15,899 nucleotides of DNA from an uncultured Prevotella sp. (GTDB lineage Bacteria; Bacteroidota; Bacteroidia; Bacteroidales; Bacteroidaceae). Shown here piece after piece: positions 6,813 through 14,665 of the stretch. Every line of letters begins with the position of its first letter. Position 1 is the stretch's first letter. The translations under genes and the position numbers were made by a program. The notes below the pieces were generated by a model that made no database searches, was not told the DNA's origin, and saw nothing but the letters and a program-made list of their open reading frames with translations. The stretch spans positions 1 to 15,899 of the forward strand of contig CAMYZK010000020.1 of NCBI GenBank assembly GCA_947303825.1, written 5' to 3'.

Positions 6813-8402
6813 ATGTACGACAACGAACATGGGCTCTACATAGCCCACTGCTCCGAGGGAGCACTTAGCATCATTGGCAAGATGGCCAACCGTCACGGAC
6901 TCATTGCCGGAGCCACTGGCACGGGCAAGACCGTCACCCTGCAGGTCATGGCAGAGTCGTTCTGCCAGGCTGGAGTGCCCTGCTTCATGGCCGACATGAA
7001 GGGCGACCTCTCCGGCATCTCACAAGTGGGAAAGATGAGCGGTTTCATTGAGAAACGCATCAAAGAGTGGGAATGGACAGACATACCTACATTCCAGGCA
7101 TGCCCGGTGCGTTTCTTCGATGTCTTTGGCGAGCAGGGCCACCCCATGCGAGCCACCGTGAGCCAAATGGGCCCCCAGCTGCTGAGCCGTCTGCTGCAGC
7201 TCAACGAGACACAGGAGGGTGTGCTGAACATCACCTTCCGCATAGCCGATGAGCGGGGGCTGATGATTCTCGACCTGAAAGACCTGCGCTCCATGCTAGA
7301 CTATGTGTCGAAGCACGCCAAGGAGTACACCACTAAGTACGGCAACATCTCTACCGCCAGCGTGGGAGCCATACAGCGCGCACTGCTACAGCTGGAGGCA
7401 CAGGGAGCCGAACATTTCTTCGGAGAGCCGGCGACCGACATCTTCGACCTGATGCAGAGCGAGGGAGGCAAGGGCGTGATGAACGTGCTCGCTGCCGACA
7501 AGCTGATGATGCAGCCCAAGCTGTACTCCACCTTCCTGCTGTGGCTGCTCTCGGAGCTGTACAGCAAGTTGCCCGAAGTGGGCGACCTGCCGCTGCCCAA
7601 GCTCGTCTTCTTCTTCGACGAGGCTCACATGCTCTTCGAGGGAACCAGCAAGGCACTGCTCGACAAGATAGAACAGGTGATACGCCTCATTCGCTCGAAG
7701 GGCGTGGGCGTATACTTCATCACCCAGAGCCCTTCAGACATTCCAGAGAACATCTTGGGACAGCTGGGCAACCGCGTGCAGCATGCCCTGCGCGCCTATA
7801 CGCCAAAAGACCAGAAGGCTGTGAAGACCGCTGCCGACACCTTCCGTGCCAACCCCGCCTTCAAGACCGATGAGGCCATCATGCAGCTGGAGACTGGAGA
7901 GGCCCTGGTGAGCTTCCTCGACGAGAAGGGTGCACCATCAATGGTGCAGAGGGCCAAGGTGCTCTTCCCCCTAAGCCAGATAGGAGCCATCACCGAAGGA
8001 CAGCGGCTGGACATCATAAAGCAGAGCCGCATCTATGGCAAGTATGACACCATGGTAGACCGTGAGAGTGCCTACGAGATACTGATGCGTGAGAGCGAGG
8101 AGGCAGCTGCGGCACAGCAACAGGAGGAGCAGGCCAAGGCCGAACAGAAGCAGGCCGACAAGGAGGCTAAGGAAGAGAAGAAGAAGCCGGGATTCTTTAG
8201 CAAGGTGCTGAAAGCCATCATCACAGCCATCACCTCTACCTTTGCCGCCATACTGGGAACCTTCATCAGCAACAAGGTGACGGGCAAGAAGACCAAGAGC
8301 CGCACCAGCACCACCCAACGAGTGGTAAAGAACGCCACCTCGGCTGCCACCCGCACCGTGACACGCGAGATAACGCGCGACATACTGGGCAACCTGAAGT
8401 AG
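6813..8402 (+). CDS. HerA-like/DUF853 ATPase (YjgR family)
   Basis: A 529-residue P-loop ATPase. Walker A is GATGTGKT (33-40) and Walker B is [13 protein letters not shown] (263-275). Other family blocks are [14 protein letters not shown] (58-71), [15 protein letters not shown] (103-117) and [20 protein letters not shown] (301-320), the last close to the sensor region of HerA/FtsK-type motors. The C-terminal part (about 430-470) is a Glu/Gln/Lys-rich predicted coiled coil. It is followed by a hydrophobic stretch [19 protein letters not shown] and a Ser/Thr/Lys/Arg-rich tail, so it may touch the membrane. The E. coli relative YjgR has no settled biochemical role; DNA translocation is inferred from the HerA fold. 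It stands alone between two terminators. Confidence 0.9.
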   Translation: MYDNEHGLYIAHCSEGALSIIGKMANRHGLIAGATGTGKTVTLQVMAESFCQAGVPCFMADMKGDLSGISQVGKMSGFIEKRIKEWEWTDIPTFQACPVRFFDVFGEQGHPMRATVSQMGPQLLSRLLQLNETQEGVLNITFRIADERGLMILDLKDLRSMLDYVSKHAKEYTTKYGNISTASVGAIQRALLQLEAQGAEHFFGEPATDIFDLMQSEGGKGVMNVLAADKLMMQPKLYSTFLLWLLSELYSKLPEVGDLPLPKLVFFFDEAHMLFEGTSKALLDKIEQVIRLIRSKGVGVYFITQSPSDIPENILGQLGNRVQHALRAYTPKDQKAVKTAADTFRANPAFKTDEAIMQLETGEALVSFLDEKGAPSMVQRAKVLFPLSQIGAITEGQRLDIIKQSRIYGKYDTMVDRESAYEILMRESEEAAAAQQQEEQAKAEQKQADKEAKEEKKKPGFFSKVLKAIITAITSTFAAILGTFISNKVTGKKTKSRTSTTQRVVKNATSAATRTVTREITRDILGNLK

Positions 8403-8425
8403 TGACAGGCACAATAGAACAAACC

Positions 8426-8474
8426 AATAATCAAAGACCTGGCTTCGCTAGGGAAGCCAGGCCTTTTGATTATT
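8426..8474. terminator. bidirectional terminator between convergent genes
   Basis: A long stem pairs AATAATCAAAG with CTTTTGATTATT-type sequence and CCTGGCTTC with GAAGCCAGG around a GCTAGG loop. The outer T-rich and A-rich sides give a U-tract in either direction. It serves the DUF853 gene on the plus strand and the secreted-protein gene on the minus strand, whose stop is 20 nt away. Confidence 0.9.
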
Positions 8475-8493
8475 TGACCTATAGGTCAGATCT

Positions 8494-10134
8494 TTAGCGG
8501 ACAATCATCTTCTTACCATTCAAGATGTAGAGGCCCTTGTTCAGCTGGTTCACACGCTGTCCGTTGATGTTGTAGATAGCCTCGCTGTTCTGCTGTTTCT
8601 CTACGCTAGTGATGCCGGTAGTAGCGTCGAACAGAATGGCTGTACTCACACTTACACCTGTGTTGCTAATCTTTGAGGCATCGACATAGGCATTGTTAGC
8701 TTCTACGGCAACATCAGAGTCAACCTTATATAGTTTGTTGTCGCTCAATACCCAGAAGTTGCTTCCTTGCGGTGCAGCCATGTCATCAAACGTACCAATG
8801 AGACCGTTGTCTTCGCCAGGGGCAGCAGCATCAAACTTCTCAAGATCGGCACGGAAGAAGTTTACGTTGAGAACAGCTTTTTCGTTGTTCTGTCCGTTCT
8901 CATCGGCCGACATGTAGAAGTAAGGCTTTCCAGCTTCTAGCAGTCCGGCAACCTTGGCCAGGCCAATGCCATTGGCATCCATGCTAGCAATGCTATAAAC
9001 CTCGGCACCGGCACAAGAAGCTACGTATGGCAGACATATTGTGCCAAACTTGCCAGTCTCAGTATACTCACGCTTAACATCGCCGTCTTTATAACCTCCA
9101 CTAATCTTGGTGTTGTTGTAATCTGTGAGATAGATGTTGGCAATCTTTATCGTACCACTAATGCTGAGAGACTGAATTTTGGAGATGTCCATAAGCTTGT
9201 TGACCCTGAGGTAATCAATGCTGATGCGAATGGCATTCTGATTGTTCCAACGGTCTAGCCACATGTTACCACCTGTTTCTGCTACAGATCCGGAGTAATC
9301 CTCACCCTTGACAGTTTTGCCATTAGCATCGGTAATAGCAATCTCATGGCTGGCATCTGCAGCAGTGCTGACAGTTGTAATCATAATATAATCCCAGTCG
9401 GCAATGCTAACAGGAGTATCAAAAGTCCAGGTGCCATTTGTCAGCACACCAGTCTCGGCATCGTAGCCTTCAGCCTTAGAAAGAGCGAAGATTTCATCGT
9501 TGGCTTCATTGTCAACTTTCTCTATGTCTACGATGGTGGAATTTTCAAACACAATGCTCTCGTAAAGCTTCAGGTAGCATGGCTCGTCTTGTGAACCGTT
9601 TACCTTCAAGTATTTGTTCAGAGAGCAGTTCTTAAAAGAGAATCCGTTTCCGGCAGAATAGGCAAGCTTCCATATACCCTGGTACTGAGTATCTGTGCCA
9701 TATCCTTTTCCTTTGTCTGGTTGAGCACTTCCAGAGAAGATGGATCCCCAGTTAGTGAAATTGACGCAGTTTCCAAGGTTCCATGGAGCCGGGAAAGCTG
9801 TTCCATCTTCATTGATGATGTTTATAGCGTAAATGTCATTGTCAACAGTACCGTCATTATCCAAGTCCAGACCCTCTATCTTCGTTAACGTGTAGTAGAA
9901 ATAGGAGTCACTAGGAACAGAGGCCAAAGCGGCGCTTTTTGCGTCTTGATTACTAGAGAAATACAAAACATTTGCGCCGTCTGTAATGACGAATTTGTTT
10001 CCACCAGTCAGATAGTCGATAGAGGTAATCTCATTTCCAAAATGGTCGGCCACCAAAACAGTTGTTGCATCAACTCTTTCCACTCCGGCTGTCAGCAATG
10101 CCAGTGTAGTCATTAGTTTGGTAATTTTTTTCAT
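8494..10134 (-). CDS. large secreted protein of unknown function, Prevotella-type C-terminal tail
   Basis: 546 residues; I do not recognise a named family over the whole length. Residues 1-23 form a signal peptide ending RVDA. A segment around 163-193 (GFSFKNCSLNKYLKVNGS) resembles a ricin-type or carbohydrate-binding strand. Residues 235-340 look like a beta-sandwich (WTFDTPVSIADWDYIMITT ... IRISIDYLRV). The region 357-490 has FGTICLPY, EAGKPYFYMSAD, GLIGTFDD and NFWVLSDNKLYKV, a strand pattern common in Prevotella surface proteins. The last 30 residues, YNINGQRVNQLNKGLYILNG then KKMIVR, resemble the C-terminal tail of many secreted Bacteroidetes proteins and may be a sorting or anchoring signal. 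A calcium-loop-like DLDNDGTVDND lies at 90-100. An outer-surface, possibly glycan-binding role is inference. Confidence 0.75.
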   Translation of the reverse strand: MKKITKLMTTLALLTAGVERVDATTVLVADHFGNEITSIDYLTGGNKFVITDGANVLYFSSNQDAKSAALASVPSDSYFYYTLTKIEGLDLDNDGTVDNDIYAINIINEDGTAFPAPWNLGNCVNFTNWGSIFSGSAQPDKGKGYGTDTQYQGIWKLAYSAGNGFSFKNCSLNKYLKVNGSQDEPCYLKLYESIVFENSTIVDIEKVDNEANDEIFALSKAEGYDAETGVLTNGTWTFDTPVSIADWDYIMITTVSTAADASHEIAITDANGKTVKGEDYSGSVAETGGNMWLDRWNNQNAIRISIDYLRVNKLMDISKIQSLSISGTIKIANIYLTDYNNTKISGGYKDGDVKREYTETGKFGTICLPYVASCAGAEVYSIASMDANGIGLAKVAGLLEAGKPYFYMSADENGQNNEKAVLNVNFFRADLEKFDAAAPGEDNGLIGTFDDMAAPQGSNFWVLSDNKLYKVDSDVAVEANNAYVDASKISNTGVSVSTAILFDATTGITSVEKQQNSEAIYNINGQRVNQLNKGLYILNGKKMIVR

Positions 10135-10177
10135 CTTTTGTTGGTTTAATTAATAATTAGGAAAATGAAAAGATGTG

Positions 10178-10185
10178 CAAAATTA
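10178..10185 (-). promoter_or_regulatory. -7 box for the secreted-protein gene
   Basis: On the minus strand the sequence reads TAATTTTG, a match to TAnnTTTG, about 43 nt upstream of the ATG. No clean TTTG is present at the expected -33 distance. The stretch 10135-10303 holds no gene; it is A+T-rich leader plus a weak inverted repeat CTGTCTT (10251-10257) / AAGACAG (10283-10289), which may end transcription of the S41 gene. Confidence 0.5.
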
Positions 10186-10303
10186 CCACATTTATAATAA
10201 ATATATGTGCAAGTTAGTAACACCGTCTTTGTCTGACGTTACATAGCCATCTGTCTTTAACTATAATGATAGATAATGAGACAAGACAGGGGGGCTTTAT
10301 GGA

Positions 10304-11353
10304 TTACTCCCTCAACAGTTCGCGTGCAAACTCTATGAGTGTGTCGTGGCCGCTGGCTACGTCGCTGTCGGCAAGGGCAACACGGTAGTGCGGCTCTATG
10401 CCAAACTCTGTAGATTGCTTCTGTGCATCGTAGGTAGGCACAGCCGAGAAGCGGACGCTCCACCCATTGGGCAGCGACGAGCTGAACGGCATGCCAGCTC
10501 CACCGCCAGTGCGGTCGCCCACTATCTTCACCATAGGCAGAGCCTTCATATACATGACAAACTCGTTGGCAGCCGAGAAGACATGCCTGTTGGTGAGCAC
10601 CACCACTGGCTTGTGCCAACGGATGTTGGCCGATGGCTCCAAGTAGTGCGGCTCCATGGCCGAGAAATCAGAGTGTCCAGAACCTGTCTTATGCTGGGTA
10701 TACCCGACGAGTGTCTTCTCCTGGCAGAAGAGTGCTGCCAGCATGTCGGCGTTGGTAATGTTACCCCCACCGTTCTCCCTTATGTCGATAATCATTCCCT
10801 GGCAGGGCATGAGGTGGAAGAGCACCTCGTCAATGTTTCCCTCTCCAATGGCAGAGGTAAAACTCTCGTAGCGCACGTAGCCTATGTTGTCATCGAGAAT
10901 CCTGTACTTCAGCCCCGACGCTATTTTGTAGTCGGTGCCCATATAGCGGCGCAGCAGCGAGTCGCTGCAGTTGGCTGGATAGGCCTCGTACCACGACCAG
11001 TAGCGTCCCAGGTCGTGAGCGGCAGTGAGATTGACATGACCGTCACGCAACTCAGCCAGCATGTTGGTGAGCACCTCGAAGAGCTGTGTGTCGCTCATGT
11101 TGCTGTCTACGTGCTTACTATATTTCTGGTAGACGGCATTCCAGTCGAGTCCTATCTCCTGCTGTTTGTAGTCCAGGAAACAGTAGCGCTCGTCTATTAT
11201 CTTCCATAGTGCCTCGAAATTGCCCTGTGGTGTGTCAGCCATCTGTTCCTCGTCAACGCACGAGCAGAAGAGGCCGGCACATCCACCTCCTGCAAAAGGA
11301 AAAAGTAAATATGTAACAAATGCTAACAACAACGAATACTGTTTCTTCATCAT
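10304..11353 (-). CDS. S41 family peptidase, probable surface lipoprotein
   Basis: A 349-residue protein of the C-terminal-processing-protease (S41/tricorn-core) family. The N-terminus is hydrophobic and ends in cysteines at 25, 30 and 32. Cys32 is followed by VDEE, like the acidic export signal of Bacteroidetes surface lipoproteins, so outer-surface lipidation is likely. An N-terminal helical domain (43-105) contains WKIIDERYCFLDY and ELRDGHVNL. The catalytic core has NIGYVRYESF, GMIIDIRENGGGN (186-198), VVVLTNRHVFSAANEF with the probable nucleophile Ser260, and GDRTGGGAG (279-287). No clear PDZ domain is visible between the two parts. Substrate is unknown. It is divergent from the merR-type gene and followed by the secreted-protein gene after 169 nt. 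Confidence 0.88.
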   Translation of the reverse strand: MMKKQYSLLLAFVTYLLFPFAGGGCAGLFCSCVDEEQMADTPQGNFEALWKIIDERYCFLDYKQQEIGLDWNAVYQKYSKHVDSNMSDTQLFEVLTNMLAELRDGHVNLTAAHDLGRYWSWYEAYPANCSDSLLRRYMGTDYKIASGLKYRILDDNIGYVRYESFTSAIGEGNIDEVLFHLMPCQGMIIDIRENGGGNITNADMLAALFCQEKTLVGYTQHKTGSGHSDFSAMEPHYLEPSANIRWHKPVVVLTNRHVFSAANEFVMYMKALPMVKIVGDRTGGGAGMPFSSSLPNGWSVRFSAVPTYDAQKQSTEFGIEPHYRVALADSDVASGHDTLIEFARELLRE

Positions 11354-11423
11354 GGGGAGATAGGGGTTGTGGATTATTTTTCCTGCTGTTAATATTTATT
11401 ATGCTAAAAGCAGTCTCTATTTG

Positions 11424-11443
11424 TTTTTTTTTTTGTAAGTTTG
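11424..11443 (+). promoter_or_regulatory. -7 box with adjacent T11 tract upstream of the MerR gene
   Basis: TAAGTTTG at 11436-11443 matches the -7 box and lies 25 nt before the ATG. Directly upstream is an uninterrupted run of 11 T (11424-11434). The only TTTG (11420-11423) is 12 nt from the -7 box, too close for a standard -33, so a change of the T tract could alter promoter strength. Confidence 0.5.
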
Positions 11444-11468
11444 CAGTCTGAAATAAAAAGATACGACT

Positions 11469-11819
11469 ATGGCACTGAATATGAACAAGAACTTGAAGCT
11501 GTACTACTCTATAAAGGAGGTTGCCAAGATGTTCGACCTCAACGAGAGCACCCTGCGCTACTGGGAGACGGAGTTTCCGTATCTAAAGCCCAAGACTGCC
11601 GGTTCAAACAAGGTGCGCCAATATTCCGATAAGGACATTGAGCAAATTCGTCTCATTCACAATCTTGTAAAGGTCAGGGGCTTCAAGCTTGCCGCTGCAA
11701 GAAAGATTATCAATGCCAACCGTGACGGCAGCAACCGCAAGGCCGAGGTGATAAGCCGCCTCACCGATGTATGCGCTGAGCTGCAGCTGCTGAAGCGTCA
11801 GCTCGACAGCCTTCAGTAG
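11469..11819 (+). CDS. MerR family transcriptional regulator
   Basis: A 116-residue protein with a winged helix-turn-helix of the MerR type: YYSIKEVAKMFDLNESTLRYWE (residues 12-33, split YYSIKEVAKMF / DLNESTLRYWE), wing residues KPKTAGSNKVRQYSDKDIEQ, and a second helix pair LVKVRGFKLAAARKII. It ends in a short coiled coil (VISRLTDVCAELQLLKRQLD) for dimerization. No effector domain or metal-binding cysteine cluster follows, as in the small MerR-type regulators widespread in Bacteroidetes. Targets are unknown. I chose the ATG at 11469; no other start fits the conserved N-terminus. The stop overlaps the stop of the convergent pectinesterase gene by 7 nt. Confidence 0.9.
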   Translation: MALNMNKNLKLYYSIKEVAKMFDLNESTLRYWETEFPYLKPKTAGSNKVRQYSDKDIEQIRLIHNLVKVRGFKLAAARKIINANRDGSNRKAEVISRLTDVCAELQLLKRQLDSLQ

Positions 11820-12826
11820 CCTGTTTTCCAGAAAGTCGAACCCTGGAACACGTTGTCGGGAGTAACCTCCTTTGCCTCTTTCTTTGTTAGCTGACGGCTC
11901 CATGGAGCACGCTGCCCGGTAGCAGCACCGTCACCACTGTTCTCGTACTCATAGTATCGGGCTGTCTGCTCGCGTTCCTTCTGCCAGTGGTGCCATCCCT
12001 CCGGCCGAATCTGGGCCGGCAGCCGGCAGTGCATGAACAGGGTGTAGCCGTAGTCGCGCCACGGACGGCCGAGGAACATCTTGTCGCACCCGGTGCCGCA
12101 GCTTACCGTACAGTTATTGAAGATGTAGCCATACTTCTGCTCCTTAGGAGTGGAGGCCGCTGTGATGTATGAATTGATCTTACAGAAGATGTCGCAGTGT
12201 TCAAACCATGCCGTTGAAGGGCCGAAGATGAAGTCGGTAGTTCCCTCAATGTAACAGTCTCTGAAGAACAGCCTTGTGGCCGGCATGCCGGTGTAGACGG
12301 TATCCTGGTTGCCCAGCAGACGGCAGTTGACAAACAGCAGGCGGTCTCCTTCGGTGTGCAGGGCAACGGCCTGTCCCATGCGTGGGGCATTGTTCTCTAT
12401 GGTGATGTTCTTGAAGGTGATGTCGTTGGCCTCCACCTTCACCGTATAGGAACGGAAGGTGCCCAGTGTGGGGTATGCCATACCTGGCGTAGGTATGTTG
12501 GCATGGTCGTCGTAGGTGATGACGGTGGCATCGCGGTCTTCCCCACAAATCTCAATATTCTGCAGCCACTGCGGAACGATGATCTTTTCCTTGTAGGTGC
12601 CCCGCTTCACGTAGATAACCTTATGGTAGTCCATGAAAGCACGGCACACCTCGATAGCCTCTTGTATGGTGCGAAACTCCCCCGTGCCGTCGCGTGCCAC
12701 GACTATCGTGTCGGGATTGTCATACTTGCCCGCAGCCTGTACTGTTGCAGTGGGCAGGATGCTTGCAATGGCTGCCATCAAGGCACCAAGTGCCCATGCA
12801 GCGGTTTGTCTTCGCAAATCAGTCAT
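11813..12826 (-). CDS. pectinesterase (carbohydrate esterase family 8)
   Basis: A 337-residue secreted enzyme that removes methyl esters from pectin homogalacturonan. Residues 1-32 are a signal peptide (hydrophobic 10-29, VQAAG). The right-handed beta-helix fold carries the family motifs in order: GTGEFRTIQEAI (47-58), GQAVAL (151-156), GNQDTVY (172-178) with Asp175 as general acid/base, DFIFG (198-202) with Asp198 as nucleophile, and LGRPW (252-256) with Arg254. All key residues are present, so it should be active. It follows the nucleotidyltransferase gene by 16 nt and is probably the last gene of that minus-strand unit. No other pectin genes or SusC/D pair are visible here. Confidence 0.94.
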   Translation of the reverse strand: MTDLRRQTAAWALGALMAAIASILPTATVQAAGKYDNPDTIVVARDGTGEFRTIQEAIEVCRAFMDYHKVIYVKRGTYKEKIIVPQWLQNIEICGEDRDATVITYDDHANIPTPGMAYPTLGTFRSYTVKVEANDITFKNITIENNAPRMGQAVALHTEGDRLLFVNCRLLGNQDTVYTGMPATRLFFRDCYIEGTTDFIFGPSTAWFEHCDIFCKINSYITAASTPKEQKYGYIFNNCTVSCGTGCDKMFLGRPWRDYGYTLFMHCRLPAQIRPEGWHHWQKEREQTARYYEYENSGDGAATGQRAPWSRQLTKKEAKEVTPDNVFQGSTFWKTGY

Positions 12827-12842
12827 TTTAGTATGTCTATAG

Positions 12843-13334
12843 TTACTCGCAGAGCTTACTTTTCTGTGTTTTCCCCATCAAGTCGTAGTAGTGCTGCCAG
12901 GCAGCCAGCGAATATAGCGGAATACGCTGTCCCAGCACCTCGGTTTCTGTATCTATGTCATCGGGCTTAAGGGGGCACTCATAAGGCACACCATTGCTCA
13001 CTATCACATATCCGGCAATGAGGTCAACGTCGGTCTCTCCCACAACGAACTGATGGAAATGGCGGCTCCTGAAACATGGATGGGGCACGAAGGGCAGCTC
13101 ACGTCCCATGCAGGCAAGCAATTCCCGTGCTTTGTCTATGTCATGCTCGCTAACAAACACGTCAATGTCGTGGAACCTGTCAACACGCCCCCTGAGAAAC
13201 AGCATCAGCGATGCCCCTATGGCCCATGTCAGCTGGTGGGCGTTGAAAACCGAGGCGATGTCGGCCAGCGTCTTCAGCTTATCGGCAGTGAAGGTTTCTG
13301 TCTGCGTCTTCAGGTTGTCGGCAGTGGTGGTCAT
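12843..13334 (-). CDS. small nucleotidyltransferase (Pol beta fold)
   Basis: A 163-residue protein with the nucleotidyltransferase signature GASLMLFLRGRVDRFHDIDV (40-59): a Gly-Ala-Ser loop, then Asp56 and Asp58, with a third acidic position in VDLIAG (Asp104). This resembles MNT/aminoglycoside-nucleotidyltransferase-like proteins, which transfer a nucleotide to a small molecule, RNA or protein. The residues following the core, PLYSLAAWQHYYDLMGK, fit the family's helical end. No HEPN toxin gene is adjacent, so a standard MNT-HEPN pair is not supported. The substrate is unknown. It lies 60 nt after ackA with a possible terminator hairpin between, and 16 nt before the pectinesterase gene. Confidence 0.75.
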   Translation of the reverse strand: MTTTADNLKTQTETFTADKLKTLADIASVFNAHQLTWAIGASLMLFLRGRVDRFHDIDVFVSEHDIDKARELLACMGRELPFVPHPCFRSRHFHQFVVGETDVDLIAGYVIVSNGVPYECPLKPDDIDTETEVLGQRIPLYSLAAWQHYYDLMGKTQKSKLCE

Positions 13335-13356
13335 ATACAGGAAAGGAAGCAGAAAG

Positions 13357-13386
13357 GGGGCTACAGGCTGTAGCTCCTGTGGCCCC
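13357..13386 (-). terminator. possible terminator/attenuator after ackA
   Basis: An 11-bp stem (13357-13367 with 13376-13386, one G-T pair) and 8-nt loop lie 8 nt after the ackA stop. On the minus strand it is followed by CCTTTCTGCTTCC, a poor U-tract, so it may only partly stop transcription into the nucleotidyltransferase gene or protect the ackA message. Confidence 0.55.
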
Positions 13387-13394
13387 GTGAGACA

Positions 13395-14588
13395 TTATTT
13401 CAGCAGGTTCATCGTGTCGGTAGCAATCATCAGCTCCTCGTCGGTGGGGATGACGACAACTTTCACCTTCGAGTCATCGGCCGAGATAACGGCCTCCTCT
13501 CCACGCACATTGTTGCGCTCGTCGTCGAACTTCACACCAAGGAACTCCATGTTCTTGCACACCTCAGAGCGCATGGCCACCTGGTTCTCGCCCACTCCGG
13601 CGGTGAAGACAATGACATCGAGGCCACCCATGGCAGCTGCGTAGGCACCAATATACTTCTTTATGCGGTAGAAGTACATGTCCTGAGCCAGCTTGGCACG
13701 TGCGTCACCGCTCTTGGCAGCGTTCTCCACGTCGCGCATGTCACTGGAGCCGCCCGTCAGACCGGCCACGCCGCTCTTCTTGTTCAGCAGATTGCTCATA
13801 CCGTCGGCATCGAGACCCAGCTTCTTCTCTATGAAGGTGATAGCACCGCCGTCGATGTCGCCGGCACGGGTACCCATCATCAAGCCTTCGAGGGGGGTGA
13901 GACCCATCGAGGTGTCTATGCACTTCCCGTCGACGACAGCAGCTATCGAGCCTCCGTTACCCACGTGACAGGTCACCATCTTGGTGCCCTCGGCAGGAAT
14001 GCCCAGGAACTCACAGGCACGTGCCGACACATAGCGGTGGCTGGTGCCGTGGAAGCCGTAGCGACGAATGCCGTACTTCTCGTACAGCTCGTAGGGGATG
14101 GCATACATGAATGCCTTCGGTGGCATGGTCTGATGGAAGGCGGTATCGAAGACACCCACCTGTGGAAGACCGGGCATCAGCTCCTTCACGGCGTTCACAC
14201 CCTTCAGGTTGGCTGGGTTATGAAGGGGAGCCAGGTCAGAGCACTTCTCAAACTCCTTCAGCACCTCATCGGTCAGGACAACGCTCTTGTTGAACTTCTC
14301 ACCGCCGTGCACCATGCGGTGACCCACGGCATCAATCTCGTCAAGGCTCTTGATGACTCCTATCTCTGGGTCGGTGAGCAGGGAGAAGATAAACTTCACA
14401 CCCTCGGTATGCTCGGGGATGTCGTGCATTATCTGGCGTCTCTCCCCATTGGCCAGCTTCACCTTCACGAAGGCACCGTCGAGGCCTACGCGCTCGGCAC
14501 CACCACTGGTCATAACGGACTTGTCATCCATGTTGTAAAGTGCATATTTAATAGAACTGCTGCCACAGTTAAGAACTAAAATTTTCAT
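13395..14588 (-). CDS. ackA: acetate kinase
   Basis: A 397-residue cytosolic enzyme of the usual family length. It makes acetate and ATP from acetyl phosphate and ADP, the substrate-level phosphorylation step of fermentation. Conserved blocks are MKILVLNCGSSSIKYALY (1-18), HRMVHGGEKF, FDTAFHQTMP, GFHGTSHRYVS, HVGNGGSIAAV, MGTRAGDIDGG and FTAGVGENQ, all intact. The partner gene pta lies upstream on the same strand but is separated by the 499-bp element B rather than a short gap. The downstream arm of that element ends 7 nt before the ackA ATG and so replaces its normal leader. Confidence 0.97.
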   Translation of the reverse strand: MKILVLNCGSSSIKYALYNMDDKSVMTSGGAERVGLDGAFVKVKLANGERRQIMHDIPEHTEGVKFIFSLLTDPEIGVIKSLDEIDAVGHRMVHGGEKFNKSVVLTDEVLKEFEKCSDLAPLHNPANLKGVNAVKELMPGLPQVGVFDTAFHQTMPPKAFMYAIPYELYEKYGIRRYGFHGTSHRYVSARACEFLGIPAEGTKMVTCHVGNGGSIAAVVDGKCIDTSMGLTPLEGLMMGTRAGDIDGGAITFIEKKLGLDADGMSNLLNKKSGVAGLTGGSSDMRDVENAAKSGDARAKLAQDMYFYRIKKYIGAYAAAMGGLDVIVFTAGVGENQVAMRSEVCKNMEFLGVKFDDERNNVRGEEAVISADDSKVKVVVIPTDEELMIATDTMNLLK

Positions 14589-14595
14589 CTTTTCT

Positions 14596-14637
14596 AAGTG
14601 AAGAGTGAAGAGTGAAGAGTGAAGAATTTGCTACCGC
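14596..14637 (-). repeat. element B downstream arm, four GTGAAGA heptads plus core
   Basis: Perfect heptads occur at 14598-14604, 14605-14611, 14612-14618 and 14619-14625, then the core ATTTGCTACCGC. The reverse complement matches 15053-15094 with one mismatch. In operon sense the array reads TCTTCAC and directly precedes ackA. Confidence 0.9.
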
Positions 14638-14662
14638 AATTCTTGGCTTTCCACTCTTCACT
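14611..14662 (-). repeat. local 3' hairpin of element B
   Basis: AGTGAAGAGTG (14611-14621) pairs with CACTCTTCACT (14652-14662) and AAGAATT (14622-14628) with AATTCTT (14638-14644), giving 18 pairs with one 7-nt bulge and the core TGCTACCGC in the loop. In operon sense it begins 3 nt after the four-helix stop. It competes with the long-range arm pairing. Confidence 0.65.
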
Positions 14663-14665
14663 CAG

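Noticed and set aside
10251..10289. Inverted repeat CTGTCTT / AAGACAG as another cassette
   Set aside because: Only 7 bp with a 25-nt loop and no tandem units or gene; at best a weak terminator after the S41 gene.
10346..11209. Long plus-strand open frame opposite the S41 peptidase (287 codons)
   Set aside because: A shadow frame: the minus strand carries a complete S41 catalytic core, and the plus translation shows no family motif.
12843..13334. MNT-HEPN toxin-antitoxin pair
   Set aside because: The nucleotidyltransferase has the core motif, but both neighbours (ackA and pectinesterase) are unrelated to HEPN toxins.
14598..14625. GTGAAGA heptads as a CRISPR array or simple microsatellite
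   Set aside because: There are no spacers, so not CRISPR. A plain microsatellite would not explain the mirrored copy with a shared non-repetitive core at 15053-15065.
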